From assembly GCA_018712075.1 (NCBI GenBank), contig DVHN01000105.1:1-55682 (forward strand): 55,682 nt of DNA. Direction: 5' to 3'. This document shows positions 28,273 to 37,797 of this stretch, piece after piece. Positions within the stretch are counted from its first letter, which is position 1; the number at the start of each line of letters is the position of its first letter. The notes beneath the pieces were generated by a model, which did no database searches, was not told the origin of the DNA, and saw only the letters and a program-made list of their open reading frames with translations. Made by a program: the position numbers and the translations under genes. The DNA is from Candidatus Fimimorpha faecalis. Its GTDB lineage: Bacteria > Bacillota > Clostridia > Lachnospirales > Lachnospiraceae.

Positions 28273-29361
28273 TTATCTCTTAATATCATAATTCATGTTC
28301 ATTAAATTATGGATACTCTTAGCATCATCGGTAATGTTGGCATCTCCATGAATGGTGTGCTTAATTGCACTACTTGCTACGGCAAAATTAATCATGTCCA
28401 TAGGACGATAATTGTGTATCATAGCATAAATTAATCCACTGGCAAATGCATCTCCGCCTCCTACACGATCTAAAATATTAAATGTAAATAATTTACTTTC
28501 AAATGTATGACCATCGTACCACATAAATGCTTTCAAACTATTCTCACTACCACTGTGTGCGTAACGCACATGGCGGGCAATGCACTTAATGTTTGGATAA
28601 CGCTCAATAAATGCCTGGAAAATTTCATCCTGCTGCTCGTAGCTAGGCTGTAACGGCACTCCATCTTTATAATCGCCTTTTCCATGGTCATTTTCATCTC
28701 GCCATAAATGGTAAGGTTCAATTCCTAATAATACATCAATATAAGGAAGACATTGCGTACAAAAATCTCTCGCTTCTTCCCAACTCCACAATGTACTGCG
28801 GAAGTTTCCATCAAAACTTACTGTCAGTCCCTTTTCTTTTGCAACTTTTAAACAGTCCATAATTAACTGACGACAGTTTGGCGCTAACGCTGGAGTGATA
28901 CCGCTCAAATGCAGCCAATCAAATCCATCCAATAACTTGTCTAAATCCACATTGCTAAAATCATACTCTGTAATTGCACTATGCTTACGGTCATAAATTA
29001 CCTTACTCGCACGAATTCCATATCCAGTTTCCAAATAATAAGTACCCAAACGATGTGTTGGCGTCTCTTCTGGCGTACTTAAAATCATTGGCGTACAATG
29101 CACGTCATTACTACGCAACATACGCACTGCACTCTTACCTAAACTATTATTTGGAACAACACTGAAAAATGTACTGTCCACCCCTAAATTTGCCAATGCT
29201 AACGCAATATTTGCTTCACTTCCTCCATAACTTGCTTCAAAATTCGTTGCCATTCGAATCTTCTCATAGTTTGGGGGTGTCAACCGAAGCATAATTTCCC
29301 CAATTGTAAAAAACTTCTTCGGACTGTCATTGCCCTGTAATAACGGATTAAAATGTTCCAT
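28273..29361 (-). CDS. PfkB-family sugar kinase, probable 2-keto-3-deoxygluconate kinase
   Basis: A 362-residue ribokinase-fold kinase. The start at 29361 (MEHFNPLL) was chosen because GGAGG lies 5 bp upstream; a start four codons earlier would place that ribosome site inside the coding region. PfkB signatures are the N-terminal ASYGGSEANIALALANLG and the C-terminal RVGGGDAFASGLIYAM, whose aspartate is the catalytic base. YEKIRMATNFE and the long insert around residues 210-250 (YHLWRDENDHGKGDYKDG) resemble KdgK-like enzymes of Clostridia, which phosphorylate KDG from pectin or uronate breakdown. No uronate genes are next to it, so the substrate is inferred. It has its own promoter and terminator. 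Confidence 0.85.
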   Translation of the reverse strand: MEHFNPLLQGNDSPKKFFTIGEIMLRLTPPNYEKIRMATNFEASYGGSEANIALALANLGVDSTFFSVVPNNSLGKSAVRMLRSNDVHCTPMILSTPEETPTHRLGTYYLETGYGIRASKVIYDRKHSAITEYDFSNVDLDKLLDGFDWLHLSGITPALAPNCRQLIMDCLKVAKEKGLTVSFDGNFRSTLWSWEEARDFCTQCLPYIDVLLGIEPYHLWRDENDHGKGDYKDGVPLQPSYEQQDEIFQAFIERYPNIKCIARHVRYAHSGSENSLKAFMWYDGHTFESKLFTFNILDRVGGGDAFASGLIYAMIHNYRPMDMINFAVASSAIKHTIHGDANITDDAKSIHNLMNMNYDIKR

Positions 29362-29781
29362 ACATACCTCCATTCCACTGCATTTTTATACAGTGAATTC
29401 CATTGTAAACTTTTATGCCGCACACCGCAACATTGTTACGCTACTAGGTTAATTCCCCTTAACGATTTCATTAATTAACATTATATAATAAAAACAGTAG
29501 AAATACAATGGTTTTAAGAGAATTTAAAGACAAATCCAATTAATTGCAAAAATAAAAATTGAATCTCCCCATTATAATATGTATTTTTCTATTCTACACC
29601 GATGTTTCTGACTCTTCTTTTCATAGTTCATACCAACTATATGCAACAACTGTCTTTACAATTATAGATTTTCCAAAACAATATGTACTCACTTACAAAA
29701 TTGAGAATTTTATATTCCTAGAGCAATGATTTTGAAAACAAGGGGAAAATACACAAAACTAAAATCACTCATATATCTATT
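29362..29781. other. Intergenic region between kinase and exopolysaccharide operon
   Basis: 420 bp with no coding frame worth reporting. It contains the kinase promoter (29480-29508). A cre-like sequence (AATGAAATCGTTAAGG on the minus strand, about 29457-29472) lies over the expected start point, one mismatch from the CcpA consensus as I recall it. A 9-bp inverted repeat (29725-29733 with 29761-29769) follows the end of the exopolysaccharide operon, without a clear U-tract. No strong terminator for the 24-kb operon is visible. Confidence 0.5.
29480..29508 (-). promoter_or_regulatory. PfkB kinase promoter
   Basis: TTGTAT (29503-29508) and a perfect TATAAT (29480-29485) are 17 bp apart on the minus strand, giving a leader of about 110 nt. 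Confidence 0.6.
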
Positions 29782-32100
29782 TTATTTCCACATATACTCC
29801 CTTCCACTACTATAATAGTATTTTTTTTCCACCTTATCCCATAAACAAGCTCTTCCTTGAAAGTCCAATACAGGTTCAAAATCTCTCACTAAGATTCCAT
29901 TATTCCAAATCTTGCAATCATATAATCGACATTTTGCCATCATAATTTTTAATGTATTCTTTGTATTAAATTCTTGTTTTGTTGCCTTTATCATCAATTG
30001 CTCATCCAAAAAGAACTGATTTTTATTAATCTTTACTTCAATTATTTGTTGATTCTCAATAGATGTTAATAACTCATTATACCATCCATATGCCCCTAAA
30101 ATTTTTCCTTTTTCTTGGCGTAAATGAATTCTCTTTGTACTATTATCATAACCATTCAATAAATAACCATATGAATTTAAGTCAGTACACATTGCTTTTA
30201 TATAAATGCTCATATTCTGATCGACACAAAGTCCAGTATCAATATAACTATTTACATCTTGCGTCTCAATATATTTTAAAATTTGATGATTATTTTCTAT
30301 TGATTCTGATGATTCCAATGAAGAATTATCTTCTACAGTTTCTGCTTCCGACTCAGACGTTGAAGGATCCGTACCATCATTTGTATCATTATTTATACTA
30401 TCTCCAGCTATTATCAATTGATCCGTATAGTAAAACTTTACATCTTTTTTATCAAAAAGGCATTTATTTCCTTTACTATCTATTACGGGTATAAAGTCTC
30501 GTACTAATTTTCCACTTTCCCATACTTTACAGTAATAAATTCGGAATTCACCTTTTGCTAATATTGCATCATTTGATACCTTAAAATTCTGCTTTATTGC
30601 ACTTTGTACTAATTTATTATTAATATACGTTTGGTTACCTTCTTGACGTATAATAAATTTTTCATTTAAAATTGGAACTTCAACTATTTCATTATACCAA
30701 CCATATGCTGCTGTAAGTTTATCCACTTCCTGCCGAAATTGAATTCTACTTAGTGCACTGTCCATGGCACAAAATAGATCTGCATATTGTTTACTCTTTA
30801 TATAGGCCACACCAATCTCTACAATTGTATCATTATCAATTTCACATTCTAAATTGAATCCACTTCCTACTTCTTTCGTCTCTATCCATTCTAACTGCGT
30901 ATAAATAACTTCAGATTCACTTTCTTCTAAATTTTTAATTGGTGGAATCGAAATATTATCAGTAACACCCGCTGCAGTAACACACGCTTTTACGACTTCT
31001 GGAAAATACCATTTTGAGCTGCCTCTTTTTAATAATGCAAATGTCTTTACATCTTCAGGATATTCATACTTCCCACCATCATCCCACCAAAAACAAGTAA
31101 TCCCCTCTGACTTTGTTTTTGAAATCAAATATGATGCATAGTCTTCACGTTTCATCTCCCCACTTTGACCATTCTTCATGCCAAACTCACCAATAATAAC
31201 AGGTATCCCTTTATTAATAAACCTTTCTTTCAAATAAGAAATCATTTCATCAATTTTTGCTTTTGATGTATCATAACAATGTACCTCTACAATCAAATGA
31301 TCCTCCACTATATCACTCGGTAATTGAAAGTAATTTAACATTTTTTCAGAATAACTTGCTGCATAAAAATTTACAACCAAATATCTATTTTTATTATTTC
31401 CTCCTGATTCTCTAACCGTATCTACAAATTTCTGATTCAAAATATTTGTTGCTTGTAAAGAAGACTCCTTTGGCGCTACCCAATTATTTTCTCTGTCCAA
31501 AATTTCATTAAATCCCTCAAAAACAAGTTTTTGATCATACTGGATAAATTTTTCTGCAATCTGTGCCCATAAATTTTGAACCCTACTTGCATTTTCGTCA
31601 ATTGTATCCATATCTGCTTTAATCCAGGCATTATTTCCTGTATCATGATGTAAATTAATAATACAATACATACCGTTGTTTAATACATAATTTACAACCT
31701 CCTCTATGCGATCAAGCCATTTAAAATCAATGATTCCTTCTGCATTTACATGATCATAATATGTAACTGGTATTCTTATTGCATTAAACCCAGCTTTTTT
31801 TATAGCAATAATATCTGATTCCATCGTAACTGGATTATTCCAAAGTGTTTCATAATATGTTACCGAATTTATCTTTTTATTATCAATTGAATCAAATGTA
31901 TTTCCTAGATTCCATCCAATTTTCATATCATTAACGACATCTTGTGCATTATTAACTTCTCCATAGCTATATTCTCCTGTAAAGATCAAACAGATAGTGA
32001 ATGTTAAAATTATCACTTCTATTATATGTTTAGAAAACAACTTCATCATATTTTTCATTTGCTCCAAATTCTCTTTTATGTATTTTTGAATACTTTTCAT
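29782..32100 (-). CDS. Exported GH5 endoglucanase-like enzyme with two LamG-like C-terminal domains
   Basis: A 772-residue protein, the last gene of the exopolysaccharide operon. A membrane segment at about residues 26-42 serves as signal or anchor. Residues 52-375 form a GH5 catalytic domain with the cellulase-like start IGWNLGNTFD, HHDTG, the acid/base glutamate in FEGFNE (E199) and the nucleophile in VIIGEFG (E305). Two copies of a jelly-roll (concanavalin/LamG-like) module follow, at about 400-565 and 610-772. Each ends with a YYCKVW/LYDCKIW strand, LVRDF, P and a YYT/S motif; they are joined by a Ser/Glu/Thr-rich linker. It is paralogous to the GH5 at 51750. Endo-cleavage of the operon's own beta-glycan during export, or release of capsule, is an inference from context; the substrate is untested. 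Confidence 0.88.
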   Translation of the reverse strand: MKSIQKYIKENLEQMKNMMKLFSKHIIEVIILTFTICLIFTGEYSYGEVNNAQDVVNDMKIGWNLGNTFDSIDNKKINSVTYYETLWNNPVTMESDIIAIKKAGFNAIRIPVTYYDHVNAEGIIDFKWLDRIEEVVNYVLNNGMYCIINLHHDTGNNAWIKADMDTIDENASRVQNLWAQIAEKFIQYDQKLVFEGFNEILDRENNWVAPKESSLQATNILNQKFVDTVRESGGNNKNRYLVVNFYAASYSEKMLNYFQLPSDIVEDHLIVEVHCYDTSKAKIDEMISYLKERFINKGIPVIIGEFGMKNGQSGEMKREDYASYLISKTKSEGITCFWWDDGGKYEYPEDVKTFALLKRGSSKWYFPEVVKACVTAAGVTDNISIPPIKNLEESESEVIYTQLEWIETKEVGSGFNLECEIDNDTIVEIGVAYIKSKQYADLFCAMDSALSRIQFRQEVDKLTAAYGWYNEIVEVPILNEKFIIRQEGNQTYINNKLVQSAIKQNFKVSNDAILAKGEFRIYYCKVWESGKLVRDFIPVIDSKGNKCLFDKKDVKFYYTDQLIIAGDSINNDTNDGTDPSTSESEAETVEDNSSLESSESIENNHQILKYIETQDVNSYIDTGLCVDQNMSIYIKAMCTDLNSYGYLLNGYDNSTKRIHLRQEKGKILGAYGWYNELLTSIENQQIIEVKINKNQFFLDEQLMIKATKQEFNTKNTLKIMMAKCRLYDCKIWNNGILVRDFEPVLDFQGRACLWDKVEKKYYYSSGREYMWK

Positions 32101-32135
32101 TTAATAGATATATAAATCTTCACGTCAATATTAAT

Positions 32136-33581
32136 TTAGAATGCTGCATAAATAAATGGATTGCTATCTGCATATGCTAATCCTATTACAAGACCTATCA
32201 AGAAAAAGAAAAGCACAAGATTTCTAAACTTTGAAAGATCTTTTTTTACATAGAAAGCTTGAATACTTGTATAATTGCATTTTTCTCTTTTCTGATTCCA
32301 AAAATTTTTCATTATTGTAATAGATGTAGAAATAATCATAAATCCTATTCCTATAATTGTCCACCAAGAATAAAATGCAACACCAGTGCTACAAGTTCCA
32401 ATTCGATATAAAAGTTGTCCAATTACACGTATATCTGTAATTCGGAAAAATATCCAACAAAAATTAGTAAAAAGATAAGTTCCCAGTACTCCCATAATAA
32501 ACTTAGGAAGTGAAGGAACAAAATCCTTTGAAATCTTTTTGGTTTTCATAAATTGTTTATGAATACAAAGAGCAATTCCATGAAGAGCTCCCCATAATAC
32601 AAAATTCCAGCTTGCTCCATGCCATAATCCCCCAATCACCATCGTTAAAAAAAGATTGATAAATGTTCTTATATGTCCTTTTCTATTTCCGCCAAGCGGA
32701 ATGTATAAATAATTCATTAACCAATCAGAAAGAGTGATATGCCAACGTTTCCAAAATTCTGTAATATTTCTAGAAAGATATGGCAAATTAAAGTTAGTTG
32801 GCATAGTAAATCCAAGACATTTTGAACAACCAATTGCAATATCTGAATAACCAGAAAAATCAAAATAAATCTGTACTCCATAACCCAAAATAGCTAATAA
32901 TAAAGTTGGCATATTATACATAGTTACATTACTATAAACGATATTTACAAATTCACCAATATGATCTGCAAAGACATTCTTTTTTATTAAGCCTTGTAGA
33001 ATAATTTGCAGTCCTTCTCCAATGTTGGTCAATGTAATCTTTTGTTCAACTTTTTTTAACTGTTCTAAAAATTTATCAGCAGAAATAATCGGTCCTGCGG
33101 TTAACTTTGGGAAAAATGACATATACAATATGACATTAAATATATTCTTTTCTGGCATATATTTTTTTCTATACACATCAATTAAGTAACCAATCGCTGA
33201 AAAGGTATAAAAAGAAATACCAAGCGGCAAAAATAAATTTATTTTTTTTAATGAAACATAAAAAAATCCAATAGTATCTACAAAAAAATTATAATATTTA
33301 AAGATTCCTAAAAATCCTAAATTCACGCAAACTCCAATAATTAAAAAAATTTTTTTCTGTGTTTGAGAAATTTTAATAGCCATAAAATAAGCAAAAATTG
33401 ATTCTACAATAATAATAGCTGCAAATTTCCAATCTTGCCACCCACAAAAAACAATACTGCAAATTACGAGAATAATAGTATATAGCGATATACTATTTTT
33501 TCCTTTAATTTTTTGTAATAACCCTAAACTAATAATACAACTAATAAATAGACAATAAAAAGCAATACTGGTGAAATTCAT
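32136..33581 (-). CDS. MBOAT-family O-acyltransferase (AlgI/DltB-like)
   Basis: A 481-residue polytopic membrane protein of the MBOAT family, which passes acyl groups (often acetyl) across the membrane to a surface polysaccharide. The conserved histidines are in FWKRWHITLSDW (H281) and IGGLWHGASWNFVLWG (H321, the catalytic His). About 11 hydrophobic segments are visible. The neighbouring gene at 33638 encodes an SGNH-type exported protein; MBOAT plus SGNH is the usual pair for extracytoplasmic O-acylation, as in AlgI with AlgJ/AlgX. It is near the end of the operon, between the SGNH gene and the GH5 gene. Confidence 0.93.
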   Translation of the reverse strand: MNFTSIAFYCLFISCIISLGLLQKIKGKNSISLYTIILVICSIVFCGWQDWKFAAIIIVESIFAYFMAIKISQTQKKIFLIIGVCVNLGFLGIFKYYNFFVDTIGFFYVSLKKINLFLPLGISFYTFSAIGYLIDVYRKKYMPEKNIFNVILYMSFFPKLTAGPIISADKFLEQLKKVEQKITLTNIGEGLQIILQGLIKKNVFADHIGEFVNIVYSNVTMYNMPTLLLAILGYGVQIYFDFSGYSDIAIGCSKCLGFTMPTNFNLPYLSRNITEFWKRWHITLSDWLMNYLYIPLGGNRKGHIRTFINLFLTMVIGGLWHGASWNFVLWGALHGIALCIHKQFMKTKKISKDFVPSLPKFIMGVLGTYLFTNFCWIFFRITDIRVIGQLLYRIGTCSTGVAFYSWWTIIGIGFMIISTSITIMKNFWNQKREKCNYTSIQAFYVKKDLSKFRNLVLFFFLIGLVIGLAYADSNPFIYAAF

Positions 33582-33637
33582 TATATATAAAGTTCCCCCT
33601 TTATAATATACTTTTTCTAGATAATAAATAAATTTTT

Positions 33638-34654
33638 CTAATTATTAATAATCGTTCGATATAATTCTTTTGCAATCAGTTCATGCCCATATTGATTTAA
33701 ATGTCCATATCCAATTTTTGTATTTTTAAATCCTCTTGGCAAAATATGCAATGTTCTATAAGCTTCTAAAAATGTTTCTGTCATATCTACAAAAATAAAA
33801 TTATATTTTTCACAAAGTTGTTTAAAAAAATCTCGATATTCATTATTTGTATTTGTATAAGCATTTCCATTTTGATTCACTAAAATTTCCATATGATAAA
33901 GAAAGATCAATCTACACCCTTGTTTAGAAATCGCCTTATATGCATGTTGAAAGGTAACCTCCAACTCTCTTTTATATTCTTCTGAAATTTTTATCTCTAT
34001 TTGTGTATTAATATCTTTTGATGTATTATCTTCTACATTATCTGACTGTGACAACATATTTTTCAATTGATGTCCTAACAACTGCAAGTATGGAAATTTT
34101 TTAATATGCTGCATTGTCTTTGAAGTAACTTGTCCCGCATCGTTATAGTTACCCATGTTTAATTTTTTTAATTTTTCCAGCTCAAATTTGGAATAAAAGG
34201 ATTCTACAATCACATAATCGGTCGGATGGAATGTCTCAAGAGCTGCCTCTAAATTATCCATACAATAATACCATTCATGACCAAACATACCAATATTATA
34301 GACATTCCACCCTTTCCGATTATATAAATCTTGGTTTAATATGGCAGAATATCCTTGTCCAGGATTTACGTTATATGCTAGTGTATGTGAAGACCCCATA
34401 GAAAGTACATTTATTTTTTCTGGAACCATCTGATTATTATAGCCATTTTCATCTAATTGAATTTTAGCATATCCTTCCACTCCATTTACTCCACTAAAGT
34501 TTGCAGGTAATGTAAAGTCAGTAGCCCCTGATTTACATTCTATATTATAAGGAATATAATAATAACCATAGGAAAGTGTATTCAGTAATAGAAATGCTAT
34601 CAGTGCGGCAATCCCAGCTTTAAGAATCCAAAAAAATATGTACTGAGTCTTCAT
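33638..34654 (-). CDS. Membrane-anchored SGNH-like protein, probable O-acylation partner
   Basis: A 338-residue protein with an N-terminal transmembrane anchor (about residues 8-28) and an exported SGNH-type domain. The nucleophile block is LSMGSSHT at about residue 90. The last block has His residues in GHLNQYGHELIA, the place of the family's DxxH. An Asn/Gly block is likely in NIGMFGHEWY. It precedes the MBOAT gene with a 56-bp gap, so by analogy with AlgJ/AlgX or DltD it would receive the acyl group outside the membrane and transfer it to the polysaccharide. It could alternatively be an esterase. Confidence 0.75.
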   Translation of the reverse strand: MKTQYIFFWILKAGIAALIAFLLLNTLSYGYYYIPYNIECKSGATDFTLPANFSGVNGVEGYAKIQLDENGYNNQMVPEKINVLSMGSSHTLAYNVNPGQGYSAILNQDLYNRKGWNVYNIGMFGHEWYYCMDNLEAALETFHPTDYVIVESFYSKFELEKLKKLNMGNYNDAGQVTSKTMQHIKKFPYLQLLGHQLKNMLSQSDNVEDNTSKDINTQIEIKISEEYKRELEVTFQHAYKAISKQGCRLIFLYHMEILVNQNGNAYTNTNNEYRDFFKQLCEKYNFIFVDMTETFLEAYRTLHILPRGFKNTKIGYGHLNQYGHELIAKELYRTIINN

Positions 34655-34704
34655 TTATTTTTCCCTCCTTCTTATTAACATTTGATTAATCTAAGAACAA
34701 TTAA

Positions 34705-35271
34705 TTATTCTGTATAACAAAAAATTTTCATTATCATATGATCAAAAATCATATGAATATCTTCTGCTATTTGCATATCATCTAATGGAACATGTAAATG
34801 GTAATCTGCTAATTTTCTTACCTCACCTCCACTATATCCTGTTATACCAATAATTTCTGTACCTATCTCTTTGGCATATTGAAGTGCTTTTACTATATTT
34901 TTAGAATTTCCACTTCCCGAAATAGCTATAATTAAATCTTCTTTCTTTAGAATTTGATTCAACTGATAAACAAAAATATCTTCATAGGCAATATCATTCG
35001 ATATCGCTGTTATAATTGGCGTATTATCCGATAAACATTGAAATCGAAATCTAGGTTGACCTAACAAATTTGCTCCTTTATTAAAATCACATACAAAATG
35101 ACTTGCTGTCGCTGCACTTCCACCATTTCCAAAAATATAAATATTAGCACTTCTCTCTCTTGCTGATTTTAGTGCATTCATTGCCTCATTGATTTCTTCT
35201 AAATTCAACTTATCAAGCGTATTTTTTTCTAATTCTAAATATTTCTTGATATAATTTATATAATTCAACAT
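34705..35271 (-). CDS. gmhA: Sedoheptulose-7-phosphate isomerase (SIS domain)
   Basis: A 188-residue SIS-fold isomerase that converts sedoheptulose 7-phosphate to D-glycero-D-manno-heptose 7-phosphate, the first step of heptose nucleotide synthesis. GNGGSAATASHFVCDF is the GmhA signature. ISGSGNSKNIVKAL is the SIS phosphate-binding loop, and AEDIHMIFDHMIMK carries the conserved Glu/His near the C-terminus. The start at 35271 (MLNYINYIKKY) aligns with family N-termini; the frame stays open to 35319, overlapping the end of galE, and that longer start is possible. It acts with HddA, GmhB and HddC in the same operon. Confidence 0.9.
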   Translation of the reverse strand: MLNYINYIKKYLELEKNTLDKLNLEEINEAMNALKSARERSANIYIFGNGGSAATASHFVCDFNKGANLLGQPRFRFQCLSDNTPIITAISNDIAYEDIFVYQLNQILKKEDLIIAISGSGNSKNIVKALQYAKEIGTEIIGITGYSGGEVRKLADYHLHVPLDDMQIAEDIHMIFDHMIMKIFCYTE

Positions 35272-35284
35272 TCCCACCCCATAC

Positions 35285-36265
35285 TTAATATCGTTTATTT
35301 TGTTCCCAGTTCCAAGCATCTTGTAATATCCTCATAATATCACTGTTTTTTAATTCCCATTTTAAAAGTTCAATCGCTTTTTTATTCGAAGCAACTAAGG
35401 ATGCTGGATCCCCTTGACGACGCTCAGCTATTTCATAAGGAACCTTTTTTCCAGTTACTTCCTCAAATTTATGTACTAGCTCCAATACAGTAAATCCATT
35501 ATCACTTCCTAAATTAAAGTCTTCTGAACAATTATGCTTCATAATGTACAAAAGCCCTTTATAATGTGCATCTGCTAAATCATCCACATGAACATAATCT
35601 CTTAAACAACTACCATCTCTTGTTGGATAATCTATTCCAAATATTTTTAATTGTTTTGTTTTTCCCTGGGCAGCTCGAATAATCAAAGGAATAATATGAT
35701 GCTCTGGATTATGTGCTTCTCCAATTAAACTATCTCTAGAATCTCCTGCTGCGTTAAAATAACGGAATGCACAATATCGTATTCCATATGCCTTTTCATA
35801 ATCTTGCAAAATTTTTTCACCAATTAATTTTGTCATTCCATATGGATTAATTGGATTTTGTGGATGATTCTCATCAATTGGTATATATTGAGGTTCTCCA
35901 AACGTTGCTGCAGAGGAAGAAAATACAACATACTTAATTCCATGTTCAACAATTGCATCCATTAAAGTAAGCATTTTTGTCACATTATTATTGTAATAAC
36001 GAGATGGACGTGCAACAGAATCTGCCACATCTGCGAATGCTGCAAAATGTATCACTGCATCAAATTTCTCTTCTTTCATTAGCTGAGCCAACAAATCTTT
36101 ATCACCAAAATCTCCTTTTACAAAACGACCAACAACAACTGCCTCTTCATGACCATCACTTAAATCATCCAATACAACCGTTTCCACACCTTTACTGACA
36201 AAATAACGATTGCAATGACTTCCTATGTAACCTGCACCACCTGTAATCAATACTTTCATTTTCAC
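35285..36265 (-). CDS. galE: UDP-glucose 4-epimerase
   Basis: A 326-residue short-chain dehydrogenase/epimerase interconverting UDP-glucose and UDP-galactose (or the N-acetyl forms). The NAD-binding motif GGAGYIGS is at the N-terminus. The catalytic triad is in SSSAATFG and YGMTK, and RYFNAAG is the GalE-type signature. DGSCLRDYVHVDDLADAH completes the match. It has the right length and lies between gmhB and gmhA, with an AGAG-type ribosome site upstream. It supplies galactosyl donors for the glycosyltransferases of the locus. Confidence 0.94.
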   Translation of the reverse strand: MKMKVLITGGAGYIGSHCNRYFVSKGVETVVLDDLSDGHEEAVVVGRFVKGDFGDKDLLAQLMKEEKFDAVIHFAAFADVADSVARPSRYYNNNVTKMLTLMDAIVEHGIKYVVFSSSAATFGEPQYIPIDENHPQNPINPYGMTKLIGEKILQDYEKAYGIRYCAFRYFNAAGDSRDSLIGEAHNPEHHIIPLIIRAAQGKTKQLKIFGIDYPTRDGSCLRDYVHVDDLADAHYKGLLYIMKHNCSEDFNLGSDNGFTVLELVHKFEEVTGKKVPYEIAERRQGDPASLVASNKKAIELLKWELKNSDIMRILQDAWNWEQNKRY

Positions 36266-36299
36266 AATCCTCTCTTTCTACTAAACAAAATATTTTATG

Positions 36300-36857
36300 T
36301 CATTTTTGATTTAACAGTTTTATTTTTTTTACAGCTTCAAATAAACTAGAAGCTACCATATCAGCTCCGAATTCTAAAGAATCTCCTATATAAATTGTTT
36401 TAACTCCATAATTTTTTCCAGCCTCAATATCACTACCACTGTCGCCAATCATCCATGATCGATTTTTATCTACAGGACAATCTCTTTCTGCTTGTAAAAA
36501 CATTCCAATTTCTGGCTTCCTGCAAGAACATTCTCCATCATTGTGTGGACAAATATAAATTTCATCAATTTCTGCTCCTTGTTTTTTTAATGCATCACAC
36601 ATACAGTGATGCAGGTGTTTTACATCTTCTAATGTCATTTTTCTTCTTGCAATTCCCCTCTGATTGGTAATAATACAAATCCGATACCCATCCGTTTTTA
36701 ATGCTGCAATTGCCTGGGGTACACCATCTAAAAAATGGAACTCTTCCCAGCTTTTAATATATTCATGTATGGCTGCCTGTTGATTAATTACTCCATCTCG
36801 ATCTAAAAATATTGTCTTCTTTTTGGAACTACTCAAAATACACCACTCTACTCCCAT
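36300..36857 (-). CDS. gmhB: D-glycero-D-manno-heptose 1,7-bisphosphate 7-phosphatase
   Basis: A 185-residue HAD-family phosphatase that removes the 7-phosphate from heptose 1,7-bisphosphate. The catalytic motif is FLDRDGVIN, motif II is ITNQRG, and the zinc loop is CPHNDGECSCRKPEIGM with a Cys/His set typical of GmhB. MIGDSGSDIEAGKN is the metal-binding motif IV. The start is uncertain: the ATG at 36857 with AGGA 9 bp upstream was chosen, overlapping the end of the kinase gene by 29 bp. A TTG at 36836 would avoid most of the overlap. It forms a pathway set with HddA, HddC and GmhA. Confidence 0.9.
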   Translation of the reverse strand: MGVEWCILSSSKKKTIFLDRDGVINQQAAIHEYIKSWEEFHFLDGVPQAIAALKTDGYRICIITNQRGIARRKMTLEDVKHLHHCMCDALKKQGAEIDEIYICPHNDGECSCRKPEIGMFLQAERDCPVDKNRSWMIGDSGSDIEAGKNYGVKTIYIGDSLEFGADMVASSLFEAVKKIKLLNQK

Positions 36858-37797
36858 ATTTCTCAATCCTAAAGTTCATTTCTTTTAACCCTATTGCTTT
36901 TCTCACCTTACTCTGATTTTCTTCATCACAATACAATAGTAGAAATCCCCCACCACCTGCACCAAGAATTTTACCTCCTACTGCACCTGCTTGTCTTGCT
37001 AATTCATATTTCTGATCAATCTGATTTGAGCTAATTCCGTTTGTAATTTCTTTCTTTTTCAACCATCCTTCATGAAGCATTTCCCCAAATTTTTTTGTAA
37101 ATCCTTCCGTTTTTATAATATTTCTCAACTCATACACCTGATTCCTCATAAAATTTAAATTCTCAATTTTAACTTTTGTATTTTTCTTTTGTTTTTCTAA
37201 AATTTTATCTGCACTTCTACTGATTCCTGTCCAAAACATCATAAGCTTTCGATTCATCTTCTTGTAATCTTCATCTATGAACTTAATTTTTTCTTCAAAT
37301 ACAGTCTCATCTTTATTAAATTGAAAAAAGTTAATTCCTCCATATGCAGCTGCATACTGATCCTGCTTTCCTATTGGATGTTTTAAAATATCAATTTCCA
37401 CTTTACATGCCAATTCTGCCATTTGTTTCGCTGACAGATGATCTCCAGTATATGAAAATAATGCATTAATTAATCCAACTGTAAAACTGCTTGAAGAGCC
37501 AAGTCCTGTTCCAGCTGGAATATCAGAAATGGATGTAATTTCAATTCCTTTTTTTATTCCAACTAGTTTTAAACATTCTTTTACAATTTCATGCCTCAAT
37601 TCATCAACATCATCTACAATTTCTGTTTTTGAATAACTAACACGAATAGAATCATCAAATCTCTTGTTTACAGTAATATACATATATTTATTAATAGTAG
37701 CACTAATAACAGCTCCATAATCAACTTTATAGTAATCAATAATATCTGTACCTCCACCTACGAAACTAATTCGAAACGGTGTCTTTGTTATAATCAT
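36829..37797 (-). CDS. hddA: D-glycero-alpha-D-manno-heptose 7-phosphate kinase
   Basis: A 322-residue GHMP kinase that phosphorylates C1 of heptose 7-phosphate with alpha stereochemistry. The N-terminus TPFRISFVGGGTD is typical of HddA-type kinases. The ATP-binding loop is IPAGTGLGSSSSFTVGL, and the C-terminal glycine motif is GAVGGKILGAGGGGFLLLY. Its start overlaps the end of hddC by 32 bp and its end overlaps gmhB, so these genes are tightly coupled. The alpha anomer directs the pathway to GDP-heptose rather than ADP-heptose. Confidence 0.92.
   Translation of the reverse strand: MIITKTPFRISFVGGGTDIIDYYKVDYGAVISATINKYMYITVNKRFDDSIRVSYSKTEIVDDVDELRHEIVKECLKLVGIKKGIEITSISDIPAGTGLGSSSSFTVGLINALFSYTGDHLSAKQMAELACKVEIDILKHPIGKQDQYAAAYGGINFFQFNKDETVFEEKIKFIDEDYKKMNRKLMMFWTGISRSADKILEKQKKNTKVKIENLNFMRNQVYELRNIIKTEGFTKKFGEMLHEGWLKKKEITNGISSNQIDQKYELARQAGAVGGKILGAGGGGFLLLYCDEENQSKVRKAIGLKEMNFRIEKYGSRVVYFE

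Noticed and set aside
29457-29472. CcpA (cre) site at the PfkB kinase promoter
   Set aside because: One mismatch at a conserved position of the consensus; mentioned in the intergenic entry but not called as a site.
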